DNA from: Sphingobacterium corticibacter
GTDB lineage: Bacteria; Bacteroidota; Bacteroidia; Sphingobacteriales; Sphingobacteriaceae
Length of the DNA stretch: 64,000 nt
Assembly (NCBI RefSeq): GCF_003076635.1
Contig: NZ_QDKG01000003.1
Coordinates: 493,369-557,368 of the forward strand
Direction: 5' to 3'
Part shown: positions 7,168-15,694 of the stretch, one piece after another
How positions within the stretch are numbered: the first letter of the stretch is position 1
How the letters are laid out: each line of letters opens with the position of its first letter
The notes under the pieces: model-generated
Seen by the model: only the letters and a program-made list of their open reading frames with translations
Databases searched by the model: none
What the model was told of the DNA's origin: nothing
Translations under genes and position numbers: made by a program

Positions 7168-8499
7168 TTATAGGCGATCTACCAATTGTTTGATAGGATG
7201 CAGATTTGCATCTTTAAATTCGACTGTACCTGATAAATTAATTACAGTTTCTGTATTATGAGTTCCTACGAAAGTACCTTTTTGGATCTTTTGTAGCCAA
7301 GAAGGTAATGGTATTGGAGCTTGCCAGATATCGGGCTGTTGGTATTTCAAGAAGAAATGATCTGTTTGCGGTGCTAACTGCGCTGAACTAATAGCTTGTT
7401 GGCTATCGGTACTTAGCAAAAGCAGTTGGCCAGCTTGCTGTTTATAAAACTTGTAAAACAGCTTTTCTGGCAAGTACGACAGGAGATGTGGCGACGCCAT
7501 AAATGCTAAGTTCAAATAAGGAACTGTCTCATTTCGTAGCTCACGCTTTTCCACCATTTCAAAATTGTCATCGTAATCGTAGGTAATGATGGTATCTGAT
7601 TGTATAACTGCTTCGTTTTTCCATTGCAATTCCCAATAATTGCCCAAATAAGGCTCGATCTCTTGCCAAGGTAATCCTTGCGCTTGTAATAAATCTTTAT
7701 GCTTGGCTAACCAAGGTCGAATATCGGCATGAAGGCGCATTGACAGGATGTTATCGTCTGGAAACGCAGCACCTAGCGGCTTGTTGCTGAATCGCCTTTC
7801 TGAATCATCCAACAAACCTACTACACCTAATTTACCAGCACTAAGATCCATTGACCAAAAGTCGTCTTTTGCTGGTTGCCAAAAGATGATATCTCCTTTA
7901 GCCGCGGTAGGTCGTTGGTCAATTATAGTACTTATTTCGATAAGATCAGCTTGTGCATCCAGTATTTGCTTCATCAGTTCGACAACTTCATCGCTCTTTT
8001 TTGGATTCCAAGCCAACACCACTTGCTGCTCGTTGCCAACGATAAACAAGCTCTTATTCGTGGTATTAGCAGACCAAAAATAGGAATTATCGGATGGCAG
8101 ATCAATCTGCCATCCGATAATAGATAATACCTGTTGCAGTCGCGACAAATCATCTATCGTTTGGATGCTGAAATAGCCATTGCTTCCGGCAGGAACATCG
8201 AAAAAATACATATTCGCTGGCAGCGAGATACCTAAATTCCAAGGACGTAGTTTCTGGAGATCAGTGTTGGCCGCTGTATCTCTCGCCGCACCAAAATAAG
8301 CCCTTGGATTCCACAAGGCATTGCCTGCCAACTCGCGAATAATTTGATCAGATCTGATTTCCAAAATTGCGGTCGCATCGCGATGTACCCATTGTGATTG
8401 CGAACGCATATTCCTGTACGAGAAAAAGAGAACCAAACCTAAAGCAAGAACGCCAAAGGGCAAGAAAACCCATCCTAATACTCGTACAAATCTTTTCAT
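7168..8499 (-). CDS. Membrane-anchored protein of unknown function (operon gene 3)
   Basis: 443 residues with one N-terminal transmembrane helix (about residues 9-28, 'FLPFGVLALGLVLFFSY') and a large extracytoplasmic part. The soluble part starts 'DATAILEIRSDQIIRELAG', reminiscent of bacterial proteins that score self-describing 'DUF3352-like' repeats, but the match is weak. No catalytic motif is evident. It begins 5 bases after the stop of the 670-residue gene, so it is the last gene of a three-gene operon read toward lower coordinates. All three products are exported, so an envelope role is likely. Confidence 0.6.
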   Translation of the reverse strand: MKRFVRVLGWVFLPFGVLALGLVLFFSYRNMRSQSQWVHRDATAILEIRSDQIIRELAGNALWNPRAYFGAARDTAANTDLQKLRPWNLGISLPANMYFFDVPAGSNGYFSIQTIDDLSRLQQVLSIIGWQIDLPSDNSYFWSANTTNKSLFIVGNEQQVVLAWNPKKSDEVVELMKQILDAQADLIEISTIIDQRPTAAKGDIIFWQPAKDDFWSMDLSAGKLGVVGLLDDSERRFSNKPLGAAFPDDNILSMRLHADIRPWLAKHKDLLQAQGLPWQEIEPYLGNYWELQWKNEAVIQSDTIITYDYDDNFEMVEKRELRNETVPYLNLAFMASPHLLSYLPEKLFYKFYKQQAGQLLLLSTDSQQAISSAQLAPQTDHFFLKYQQPDIWQAPIPLPSWLQKIQKGTFVGTHNTETVINLSGTVEFKDANLHPIKQLVDRL

Positions 8500-8504
8500 G
8501 TTTC

Positions 8505-10517
8505 TTATTTTATAGTAGGAACAAACTCATTCAACAAATCGAATAAAAAGGCTAATGCATTGCCTTTGCGATCTGGAAAATCAATAGATAGCTCGGCAGA
8601 AACTTTGTTTCCTTTCATACCCGGAGACCGCACTACGAAGTCGCCATATTGTCCGAGTTCTTCTACTGTAGAACGTAATTGGCGCTCTACAGGTATATCC
8701 ATTCGATCAAACAGTTCTGGTGCCTTTTTTGTGTTGAACAAAACTGAAAATGCATCTTTTTTAGCGATTTGCATGTAAGGCTTGTGCCCTTTTCCTGGAT
8801 ACTTATTCGTATTGATCTCTTGCATTTTGGCTTGATTACTACCCACGAATACGATTCCGTCTTTGATCAAGAAATACAGCTGTAAAGCCGAACCGTATGA
8901 CTTCGGTAGTGCATATACACCATCGTGATTCTCTACCTTAAGCTCACTCTGTCCTGCTTCGAGCAATCTTTCGAAGATGCGTGTATCGTCCGAAGAAAAC
9001 ATCCACAAGAAGTCTGGTAACTGCTCGGTCTTAGTTTTCTCTACTTCCTGATAATTATAATCTTCATCATACACATAGTCTGTATAGCTCACTTCTACCG
9101 GCGTTACACCGTGTAAGACCAAGAGGTTATCGCCTTTGAAGACTTTGCCTATGGCCTTTTCGTCCAGAATCACATCGAAGAATAATGCGGTAAGGTCGAC
9201 ATATTTGTCGTACCTACCCGCCATCGGCCCATAATATCGCTGAAAGATCTGTGGCATATATTTGATATAAGCTTCGGTATCCATCGCAAAAGACATAAAA
9301 CCAAGAACATCTTTATCTAAGTATCGCAGGAACTTGCGATTCATCTTCTTAGCATAAATTGCTTTGAAGTAGCGACTCATTTCTTTGTCCAATGTAGCAT
9401 CGCCGCGAATGACCAACTTATTGCCTTCCACGACCATTTGTCCGCTCACCATATCGATACCATAATCAATTTTTGGCATCTTCCCCATGCCGACTACACT
9501 ATACAATAAGTGTGCTGGCAGATAAGATTGATAAATTGCACCAAAATCTTGCAAACGTAAGTCTGCGATCACATCGTCTCCCATCTTTCCGACCTTGTGT
9601 TTCTTCGCATAAGAAGGGGCTGTACCAGTCGTAATTTCTTGCATGCGTTGATCAATCCACTGGTTTAGTAAGATATTGACCATCGAATCACGTGTAGTCG
9701 TATAACGACGGTATTCTAGGTAATAATCATCCGCATATCCTTCTTGACTGAGTACCGAATCGACTTCATCATACATATCCGGCAATTGAGGCGGCGCTAC
9801 GGTAATGATTTGAACATTGGAGGTATCGGATAGAACAGCAACAGAATCATCGATATCAGCCCAATAATCTTCCCAGTACTCATCTTCTGCTATCGTGGTG
9901 TCAGCAGTTGCCCAATCATCGTATTCTGTATAAACAGAATCGGTAAGCACAGCAGCATCGTCGCTACCATAATCGTATGATGGATAGGCCTCAGCAACTG
10001 GTTCTGGAAGCATATATCGCTCTACGATATCAGGTCTTTCAAAATAGTGTTCAAAGAAGCTTGCGCCTAATACATAAGCAGTGTTTTTGTCCCAGCTAAC
10101 GCGAATGGTACGATCTTTATTATAGATACTTTTCAAGCCATTGACTATTTCTATCTTACGATCGGGGCCGACAAGTGATTCAAACTTGTCAGCATCTACT
10201 AAGGGTAACAATCCACCAAAGAACTGTACGCTATCGCTAGATTGCATATAAAAATAGGCTTTAGAGTCGTAATCGATTCCGACATCTTCGAGTTTATTGA
10301 ACGTTCCGGTTCCTGCAGCACTGATCGTATCAAATACACCTACTTTTTGAAAAAAAGTATTGACATCATCTATTGCGAGATGCTTAAATACCGCTTTGGT
10401 ATTTACCGTAATGAGCACATTGGCCTCAGCAGGAACCTTACTGATCAAATCCTGTGCTTTCACATACAGGATGGTTGGTAACAGCAAAATTGCCGTTATG
10501 ATTGATTTAATTTTCAT
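8505..10517 (-). CDS. Large secreted protein, tentatively DUF4836-like (operon gene 2)
   Basis: 670 residues with a signal peptide ending at YVKAQ (residue 22). The mature start 'ISKVPAEANVLITVNTKAVFKHL' and the repeated structure of a long helical/strand protein recall Bacteroidota DUF4836 proteins, whose function is unknown; the assignment is tentative. An unusual acidic, tyrosine-rich linker lies at about residues 170-260 (for example SYDYGSDD, EDEYWEDYWADIDDS and YADDYYLEYRRY). A second acidic/aromatic stretch 'YTDYVYDEDYNYQE' lies near residue 487. The gene sits between a lipoprotein gene (20 bases upstream) and the 443-residue gene. Confidence 0.6.
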   Translation of the reverse strand: MKIKSIITAILLLPTILYVKAQDLISKVPAEANVLITVNTKAVFKHLAIDDVNTFFQKVGVFDTISAAGTGTFNKLEDVGIDYDSKAYFYMQSSDSVQFFGGLLPLVDADKFESLVGPDRKIEIVNGLKSIYNKDRTIRVSWDKNTAYVLGASFFEHYFERPDIVERYMLPEPVAEAYPSYDYGSDDAAVLTDSVYTEYDDWATADTTIAEDEYWEDYWADIDDSVAVLSDTSNVQIITVAPPQLPDMYDEVDSVLSQEGYADDYYLEYRRYTTTRDSMVNILLNQWIDQRMQEITTGTAPSYAKKHKVGKMGDDVIADLRLQDFGAIYQSYLPAHLLYSVVGMGKMPKIDYGIDMVSGQMVVEGNKLVIRGDATLDKEMSRYFKAIYAKKMNRKFLRYLDKDVLGFMSFAMDTEAYIKYMPQIFQRYYGPMAGRYDKYVDLTALFFDVILDEKAIGKVFKGDNLLVLHGVTPVEVSYTDYVYDEDYNYQEVEKTKTEQLPDFLWMFSSDDTRIFERLLEAGQSELKVENHDGVYALPKSYGSALQLYFLIKDGIVFVGSNQAKMQEINTNKYPGKGHKPYMQIAKKDAFSVLFNTKKAPELFDRMDIPVERQLRSTVEELGQYGDFVVRSPGMKGNKVSAELSIDFPDRKGNALAFLFDLLNEFVPTIK

Positions 10518-10537
10518 ATTGAATTGTACTACTTATA

Positions 10538-11215
10538 TCACTTGCTTAGTTGAATCCTATTGGATAAATTGACCCGCCCCTCGATCACTTGTAATGCTGG
10601 CACTTTCAGCATGGTTGCTTTTTTATTGGAGGATATTTTAGCATGCGAATTCGAAACAGAATTTATCGGCCTATCGAAGCGATAAATTGCCGAATAATAG
10701 GCATCGCTAAAACTCTTTTTGCTTTCGGGGCTTAATGATTCGAGTTTCTTTTTGGCTTCAGGATTAGGATTGGATTTACGCTCAAAAACGCCCGTTTTGG
10801 GTTGATAAGTAAAGCTAGAGTAACCGTTCATATCAACATCTAATTGTTTTGATAAAGTACGCGTAAAGGTATTTAATGCTTCTACAGAGGTGAAATTGCA
10901 GGATAGCGTACCAATGAAGTTAGTAAAGTCTAGCGAATGCTGTACATTAGATATACCAGGCGTTTTCTGCAAAATCGATACGATTGTTGCCATCTCTGCT
11001 CGAATATCTGCCTGTTTTGGAATTTTAATGCCGTCTACTTTATCCAATTTCATTAGTGAGGCTACCTTGATCTTGCTTTTGCTGAGGTTCATCGTGGCCT
11101 TGATCGTTCCGGCACCATTATTATGCATTGTAACTTCCTCGACAACATCAAAACAACCGGATAATAGAACACTGACTAGGAGCAAAATGAGTAGGCGACT
11201 AAAATTTACAATCAT
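10538..11215 (-). CDS. Lipoprotein of unknown function (operon gene 1)
   Basis: 225 residues from ATG at 11213-11215, chosen because it places a lipobox (SVLLSGC) directly after a short basic and hydrophobic signal; the longer in-frame extension adds an unlikely N-terminus. The mature protein begins with 'VVEEVTMHNNGAGTIKATMNLSKSKIK', a beta-rich pattern seen in LppM-like or other envelope lipoproteins. It heads the three-gene minus-strand operon. The stop is 20 bases before the start of the 670-residue secreted protein. No enzyme motif is seen. Confidence 0.65.
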   Translation of the reverse strand: MIVNFSRLLILLLVSVLLSGCFDVVEEVTMHNNGAGTIKATMNLSKSKIKVASLMKLDKVDGIKIPKQADIRAEMATIVSILQKTPGISNVQHSLDFTNFIGTLSCNFTSVEALNTFTRTLSKQLDVDMNGYSSFTYQPKTGVFERKSNPNPEAKKKLESLSPESKKSFSDAYYSAIYRFDRPINSVSNSHAKISSNKKATMLKVPALQVIEGRVNLSNRIQLSK

Positions 11216-11683
11216 AAGTATATGTGTTAGGTGGAATTGTCCTCCTACTATCAAATTTGATGCTAAAATATCGATTATCTTTTGTATTCCTAAAAAATGG
11301 TAAATAACCCACTGTACTTCATAATGAATAATTAGATGAGATAGCCTATTTTTCTGACAAGAAATACGATAACAGCGAGATGATCAGTACCGATTTTTAC
11401 AGATAAGTCATGTTAGCAAATTATCAAGTATGTTATAATTTCTATGTTTTGTACCATTAATTTCACTTTACTTACCTTTTAATGGACATTACCTATTCAT
11501 AGCTTTGCGATAGTAAATTAAAGAGTTAAGGTATATGATGACAGGAGTTGTCAACTACGCAATACACTCTATTATAGGCAAACGCCTTTTATAAACTGAA
11601 ATATAATTGATAAACATCTTAAGATTGCTCATACCGATGATTAGCATGAAATACTATTGCTGACAACTTATAAATAAGCTTAT
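11216..11683. other. Gene-free AT-rich stretch before a decayed gene
   Basis: No open frame of note and no coding remnant I can name. It contains the first copy of a spaced motif (11453-11480, annotated separately). It marks the left edge of a region of gene decay. Confidence 0.5.
11453..11480 (+). repeat. Spaced motif ACCATT-N13-TTACCTTTT, copy 1
   Basis: ACCATT begins at 11453 and TTACCTTTT at 11472, a start-to-start distance of 19 bases. The same two blocks at the same distance recur at 12095-12122 and 15020-15047. TACCTTTT resembles a Bacteroidota -7 box (TAnnTTTG), so this is a candidate promoter or operator shared by the surrounding genes. Confidence 0.5.
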
Positions 11684-11875
11684 ATGAAATTCGTAACATA
11701 TCAAATAAAGGACAAAAATAAACTGGGATTGTATCTCAACGGTGTGGTAATCGATTTACACGATGCCGATGCGTCCATTACAGAGTCTATGAAGGAATTT
11801 TTAGCCGATTGGAATACAAACATAGCTAGAGCGAAAGTTATTGCTGACAGTAGGGATTACACGTTTACGATATAG
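11684..11875 (+). pseudogene. Fumarylacetoacetate hydrolase family, N-terminal fragment 1
   Basis: 63 residues beginning MKFVTYQIKDKNKLGLYLNG and containing 'VIDLHDADASI...SMKEFL', the N-terminal domain of fumarylacetoacetase (FAH)-family proteins in Bacteroidota. A full protein would be about 330 residues; here the frame ends after 63 at TAG. The same frame continues open for another 36 codons to TGA 11984-11986, but that stretch does not look like FAH and I cannot name it. The catalytic C-terminal domain is missing, so the gene cannot make an active enzyme. A second FAH remnant (13793) shares the start MKF-T-Q. It is part of a decayed aromatic-acid degradation cluster. Confidence 0.7.
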
Positions 11876-11986
11876 CTTCGAGCAGAAATAAAAGAAATAC
11901 ATCTGCGCGCTATCGCTTCGCAAGACAAATATCTATTTATAAACGAAGAGTACGCGATCATAGGTAAAAACTTACTTAGAACTTGA

Positions 11987-12407
11987 TGAACCTACCAACA
12001 ACCAAATATGTTAAGATATGAATCAGTATCTCGCCTCTATCCTTCCACAGTAATGGAGGTCTCGTAAGAAAATTATATGACTTCGAAATATTTTACCATT
12101 TTTTAGTTCATAATTACCTTTTTAGATGGAAATGGCTGACTATTTTTACCAAAGTTAACTTATGATTAAAAAAGCATCACGATAAAACCTGGTGCTTGTG
12201 AGGATACGCCGAGCTGTATATGACTAGTATGTCATTAGTCACCTCTATTATTAAGTCCTTTAATTGCATAAGATATCTGAACATGAAATACCTTCATGTG
12301 ATACTAGCTTAACATTAACACGATTCTGTTAATCGCTAAAACACTAACGATAAAAGCGCAGCAAGCACCAGTACTTGCAAGTCAGTATACTATCTAATCA
12401 AGAAAAT
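11987..12407. other. Gene-free stretch between FAH fragment and transporter
   Basis: No gene recognised. It contains copy 2 of the spaced motif (12095-12122), 286 bases before the transporter start. The rest is AT-rich with many stops in all frames, consistent with eroded DNA. Confidence 0.5.
12095..12122 (+). repeat. Spaced motif ACCATT-N13-TTACCTTTT, copy 2
   Basis: ACCATT at 12095 and TTACCTTTT at 12114, the same 19-base spacing as the copies at 11453 and 15020. It precedes the intact MHS-type transporter, so it may be that gene's promoter or operator. Confidence 0.5.
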
Positions 12408-13763
12408 ATGAATGGACAAAAGAATCTGAAACAAGTAATTATAGCGTCAGCGACAGGCAGTTTAATAGAATGGTACGATTTACTTTTAGCTATCATATTA
12501 TCTCCTACACTGAGCCGACATCTTTTTCCAGAAGGAGAATCCAGATTTTTGGAAACCTTGGCTATTGTGGTATCCTCTTATCTTATTCGACCACTGGGAT
12601 CGTTGGTGTTCGGTTTTATAGGAGATAAGAGCGGTCGTAAAAAATCTTTCTTATTGTCGCTATTGCTGATGGGAGGTGCTACTTTCCTCATTGGCTGTAT
12701 TCCTACTTTTGGTGATATCGGTTGGTTAGCCCCACTCGCGCTACTAATTTTGCGCTTGTGCCAAGGTCTAGCGGTAAGCGGTGAATATGCAGGTGGTATT
12801 ATTTATGTAGCTGAACATGCTCCTAAAGGTAAGCGCGGATTTTACACTGGTTTTATTCAGGCCACCATCCCTTTAGGTTTATTAATATGTCTGCTAGTGG
12901 TATACACAACGGAATTTTTAATGACAGCAGAAACATTTGAAGCATATGGATGGCGAATTCCTTTTTTGCTCAGCGCCCTTTTGGTTGGAGTTAGCTATTA
13001 TATTCGTCGCAATTTGGGAGAAAGTCCTATGTATAAAAACTTGAAAACTGCTGGAAAATTAAGTACAAACCCAGTTAAGGAAACCTTTAAAACTAAAGGT
13101 AATATGCGACTTATCTTGTTAGCTGTTTTTGGCGGAAATGCAGCACAAGCCACGATTATGCAATCAGCGCAATTCCTAACGCTATTTTTTCTACAACGAT
13201 CTGCCTACATAGAATTCAATACTAGCATTCTGATTTTGGGGACTGCTACATTACTAGCCCTCCCTTTCTTTCAATATTTCTCTGCCTTGAGCGATCGTAT
13301 TGGCCGAAAAAAGGTAATCATACCCGGATTGCTACTTAGCGCGGTATCCCTACCAATCATTTTTTATGGTTACGGAGCTATTGGGAATCCTGATGGACTG
13401 CAGTTCGTACATAGTATCTCTGTTATCTCGACATTGAAATTAGCAGGTTTGTCATTTATACTTTGTTTTGCGAGTGCGGTGGTCTATGGGCCGATGGGCA
13501 TTTTCTTGCTCGAACTTTTCCCTACCAAAATAAGATACACCAGTATGGCTTTTGCATACAACATTGGAAATGGCGTATTGGGCGGCTCTACTACTTTGAT
13601 TGGTGAAGCATTACGCAAATCAGCCATCTTCAGTCCGATCATAGCGCCATTTATTATTCTTTTGTATCCTTTGATCTTGATTGTGACAGCTATCATCGTA
13701 AGTTTAGGTTGGGTTCCGGAGACGTACCATAATTCACTCCATGACGAGGAGGGTAAGAGTTAA
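12408..13763 (+). CDS. MHS-family (metabolite:H+ symporter) MFS transporter
   Basis: 451 residues from ATG 12408; the upstream in-frame codon at 12375 is TTG and adds a polar, unlike-family extension. Twelve transmembrane helices are predicted. Diagnostic MHS features are 'ASATGSLIEWYDLLLA' in helix 1, 'GDKSGRKKSF' (motif A), 'RLCQGLAVSGEYAGG' and 'AEHAPKGKRGFYTG'. The family (ShiA, KgtP, ProP-like members) imports organic acids with protons. It is intact although the genes on both sides are broken. Those remnants belong to tyrosine/homogentisate breakdown, so an aromatic or related organic acid is a reasonable but unproven substrate. Confidence 0.88.
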   Translation: MNGQKNLKQVIIASATGSLIEWYDLLLAIILSPTLSRHLFPEGESRFLETLAIVVSSYLIRPLGSLVFGFIGDKSGRKKSFLLSLLLMGGATFLIGCIPTFGDIGWLAPLALLILRLCQGLAVSGEYAGGIIYVAEHAPKGKRGFYTGFIQATIPLGLLICLLVVYTTEFLMTAETFEAYGWRIPFLLSALLVGVSYYIRRNLGESPMYKNLKTAGKLSTNPVKETFKTKGNMRLILLAVFGGNAAQATIMQSAQFLTLFFLQRSAYIEFNTSILILGTATLLALPFFQYFSALSDRIGRKKVIIPGLLLSAVSLPIIFYGYGAIGNPDGLQFVHSISVISTLKLAGLSFILCFASAVVYGPMGIFLLELFPTKIRYTSMAFAYNIGNGVLGGSTTLIGEALRKSAIFSPIIAPFIILLYPLILIVTAIIVSLGWVPETYHNSLHDEEGKS

Positions 13764-13792
13764 AGAATTAGTTAAACAAACCGCATAACACC

Positions 13793-14430
13793 ATGAAGTT
13801 CATTACATTTCAAAAACAAACACAACAGAAAACAGGACTATACCACGACGGCAAGATTACCGATTTAAACGTGGTGGATAATTCTATTCCTGTACAAATG
13901 CGAGATTTGTTACAAAATTGGGATCAAAATATAGTAAAAGCGTAAGCCGTGCTTGATGGCGATAATGGTCAGTGGAATTATGCAGCGCATTATAATTTGC
14001 TTGCTCCTGTGCCACACCCGGCATCTTGTCGAGATGGCTATTCATTTAGACAGCATGTTGCCGCTGCTAGACGGAATCGCGGCGTACCCATGATTGAAGA
14101 ATTTGATCAATTTCCTATTTTCTATTTTACGAATCATAGAAGTATTCAGGGGCCAGAAGAAATACATTGTATGCCTGATCACTTCGATAAATTAGATGTT
14201 GAACTCGAAACCGCTATAGTGGTTTGCCGTGACGGACGGAACTTCACAGCAGATGAAGCTGAGAAATATATTGGCGGATACATGATCATGAATGATATGA
14301 GTGCTCGAACATTGCAAATGGAAGAAATGAAACTCAATCTGGGGCCAGCGAAAGGTAATGATTTTTGTACCGTAATCGGGCCGTGGCTGGTAATACCAGA
14401 CGAGCTTGAACCATGTGCCGTGTCAGCAAA
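13793..14430 (+). pseudogene. Fumarylacetoacetate hydrolase family gene 2, interrupted and truncated
   Basis: The frame starts at ATG 13793 (MKFITFQKQTQQKTGLYHDG) and is interrupted by an in-frame TAA at 13943-13945 after 50 codons. It continues in the same frame with clear FAH-family catalytic sequence: 'LLAPVPHPASCRDGYSFRQHV', 'VELETAIVV' (metal-binding Glu region), 'GYMIMNDMSARTLQ' and 'GPAKGNDFCTVIGPWLVIPDE'. The match stops near 14430, about 120 residues before the usual C-terminus, where the sequence switches to a flavin-reductase frame. So there is one nonsense mutation and one deletion. FAH-family enzymes cleave fumarylacetoacetate or similar diketo acids, the last step of homogentisate degradation. 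Confidence 0.8.
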
Positions 14431-14765
14431 ATACATCCATTGAGAGATCATGGTGGCGCAGGTATATTGGTCGTAGCCGAAGTAATAACCATGCATTTGG
14501 ATGAAGAAATCTTGGATGAGGATAGTCTTATCGATCCGTTGAAAGTACGGCAAGTTGCAAGTCTTGGAGGTGATTACTATATAGATGCTCGCCCCGAATA
14601 TCTCTTCAAAATACCCAAACCAATTGCTACACGTGGGATCGGTGTGGACAATTTGCCAAAAAAAGTGAAGCAGAATCCAACCCTAACTGGAAATCATCTT
14701 TGGCAGTTGGCTAATGTGGCTAAAATACCTTCTATGGATATCGGCTACCACGATCCTAGCCGTCA
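14431..14765 (+). pseudogene. Flavin reductase family protein, C-terminal fragment
   Basis: The open frame at 14413-14784 encodes, from about 14431, 'GGAGILVVAEVITMHLDEEILDE', then 'DPLKVRQVASLGGDYYIDA', 'LFKIPKPIATRGIGVDNLP' and 'LTGNHLWQLANV'. This matches the C-terminal half of Bacteroidota flavin-reductase-like (split-barrel FMN-binding) proteins that commonly lie beside homogentisate dioxygenase genes. The N-terminal flavin-binding half is absent because the frame is fused directly to the truncated FAH gene. Near 14765 the similarity ends and homogentisate dioxygenase sequence starts in another frame. The assignment is from remembered family sequence, not a search. Confidence 0.6.
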
Positions 14766-14977
14766 CAGCGGTTGGCGAACCTAAGGATCTGAAGCCAAAA
14801 ACATCCGTGAATAATAACTTGATGAAAGCAAGATCATTTGACGGCTTTACCATACAGCCAACCAAAGATTTTTTGGAAAGCCGCAAAATCATTTTATACA
14901 ATAGTGATTTGCATATTGCATTAGCTGCTCCACAAAAAGGATTGACAGACTATTTTTATAAAAATGCCGACCTATAG
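14766..14977 (+). pseudogene. hmgA: Homogentisate 1,2-dioxygenase, internal fragment
   Basis: Frame 2 from about 14766 reads 'VGEPKDLKPKTSV', 'MKARSFDGFTIQPTKDFLES', 'RKIILYNSDLHIALAAPQKG' and 'LTDYFYKNAD', then TAG at 14975-14977. In complete HmgA proteins these segments come from about residues 65-135 and 'FYKNADADE' continues into the cupin core; here the core, with the iron ligands, is gone. HmgA opens the homogentisate ring in tyrosine catabolism. The fragment directly follows the flavin reductase remnant, so three genes have been collapsed by deletions into about 1.2 kb. This is a pseudogene. Confidence 0.72.
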
Positions 14978-15694
14978 GGATTAAGGTTTCGAAATAATTA
15001 GTCCTCCTTCCACTTTTTCACCATTTATTTTTCAATAATTACCTTTTCACTTAAATAACAATATTTTAACTTTAACACATCAATTAAAATATAGTTTTGG
15101 ATATTTTTTATACAAACCTAATAATATGCTTAAAAAAGAAAAAATTTTTAATTTTTTTTGGGTAGTGCATAAAATATAAGAGTCTCTGCAATACTTCATG
15201 TCTATTATACCGTGTTGCAAAAGATATTGTGCACGTAGATACATCAGTAGAGATAAGTTAGATCGGGACTATAAGATTCTAACACACTAAAAAACATATC
15301 TAGTAAATAGATATAGCCAATTCTTACACAGATTAGGTATCGCAATATTAATAGCAAGAAGTTGCTATGGTGTAGACTTTAGTAGTGATCCCCCAATAGT
15401 CTGAGAAAATTTCGTATTGCATAATATGAAAACTTGCGCCAGTACAGAAAGACGAGAATGGATGATACTAAGGCCTAAAATTAATGGTAAAAAAATAGTG
15501 AGGCAAAACCAATATGACTTTTAAAGAACCTGATATACCAAACGTACATCCCAATCTCGACCGATTAACTGGTATAGTAAGGAACATCTTTTTGATTTCT
15601 ACTAAGTAACGAAATCGGTCACTGTTAATCTTCAATTACGAAAATTGGATTACGGAAACTAAATCATTTACAACCCTTCTTAACCGAAAAAAAA
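14978..15694. other. Gene-free decayed stretch before the porin gene
   Basis: 717 bases without a recognised gene. It holds copy 3 of the spaced motif (15020-15047), then very AT-rich sequence. A 31-residue frame at 15514-15609 (MTFKEPDIPNVHPNLDRLTG start) looks protein-like but I cannot name it; it may be another remnant. No clear promoter for the porin is visible. Confidence 0.45.
15020..15047 (+). repeat. Spaced motif ACCATT-N13-TTACCTTTT, copy 3
   Basis: ACCATT at 15020 and TTACCTTTT at 15039, again 19 bases apart. The context TTCA-ATAATTACC is close to copy 2 (TTCA-TAATTACC). It lies 650 bases before the porin-like gene. Confidence 0.5.

Noticed and set aside
15514..15609. 31-codon frame in the decayed region that looks protein-like.
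   Set aside because: Could be a gene remnant but I cannot tie it to a family, so no separate pseudogene is called.
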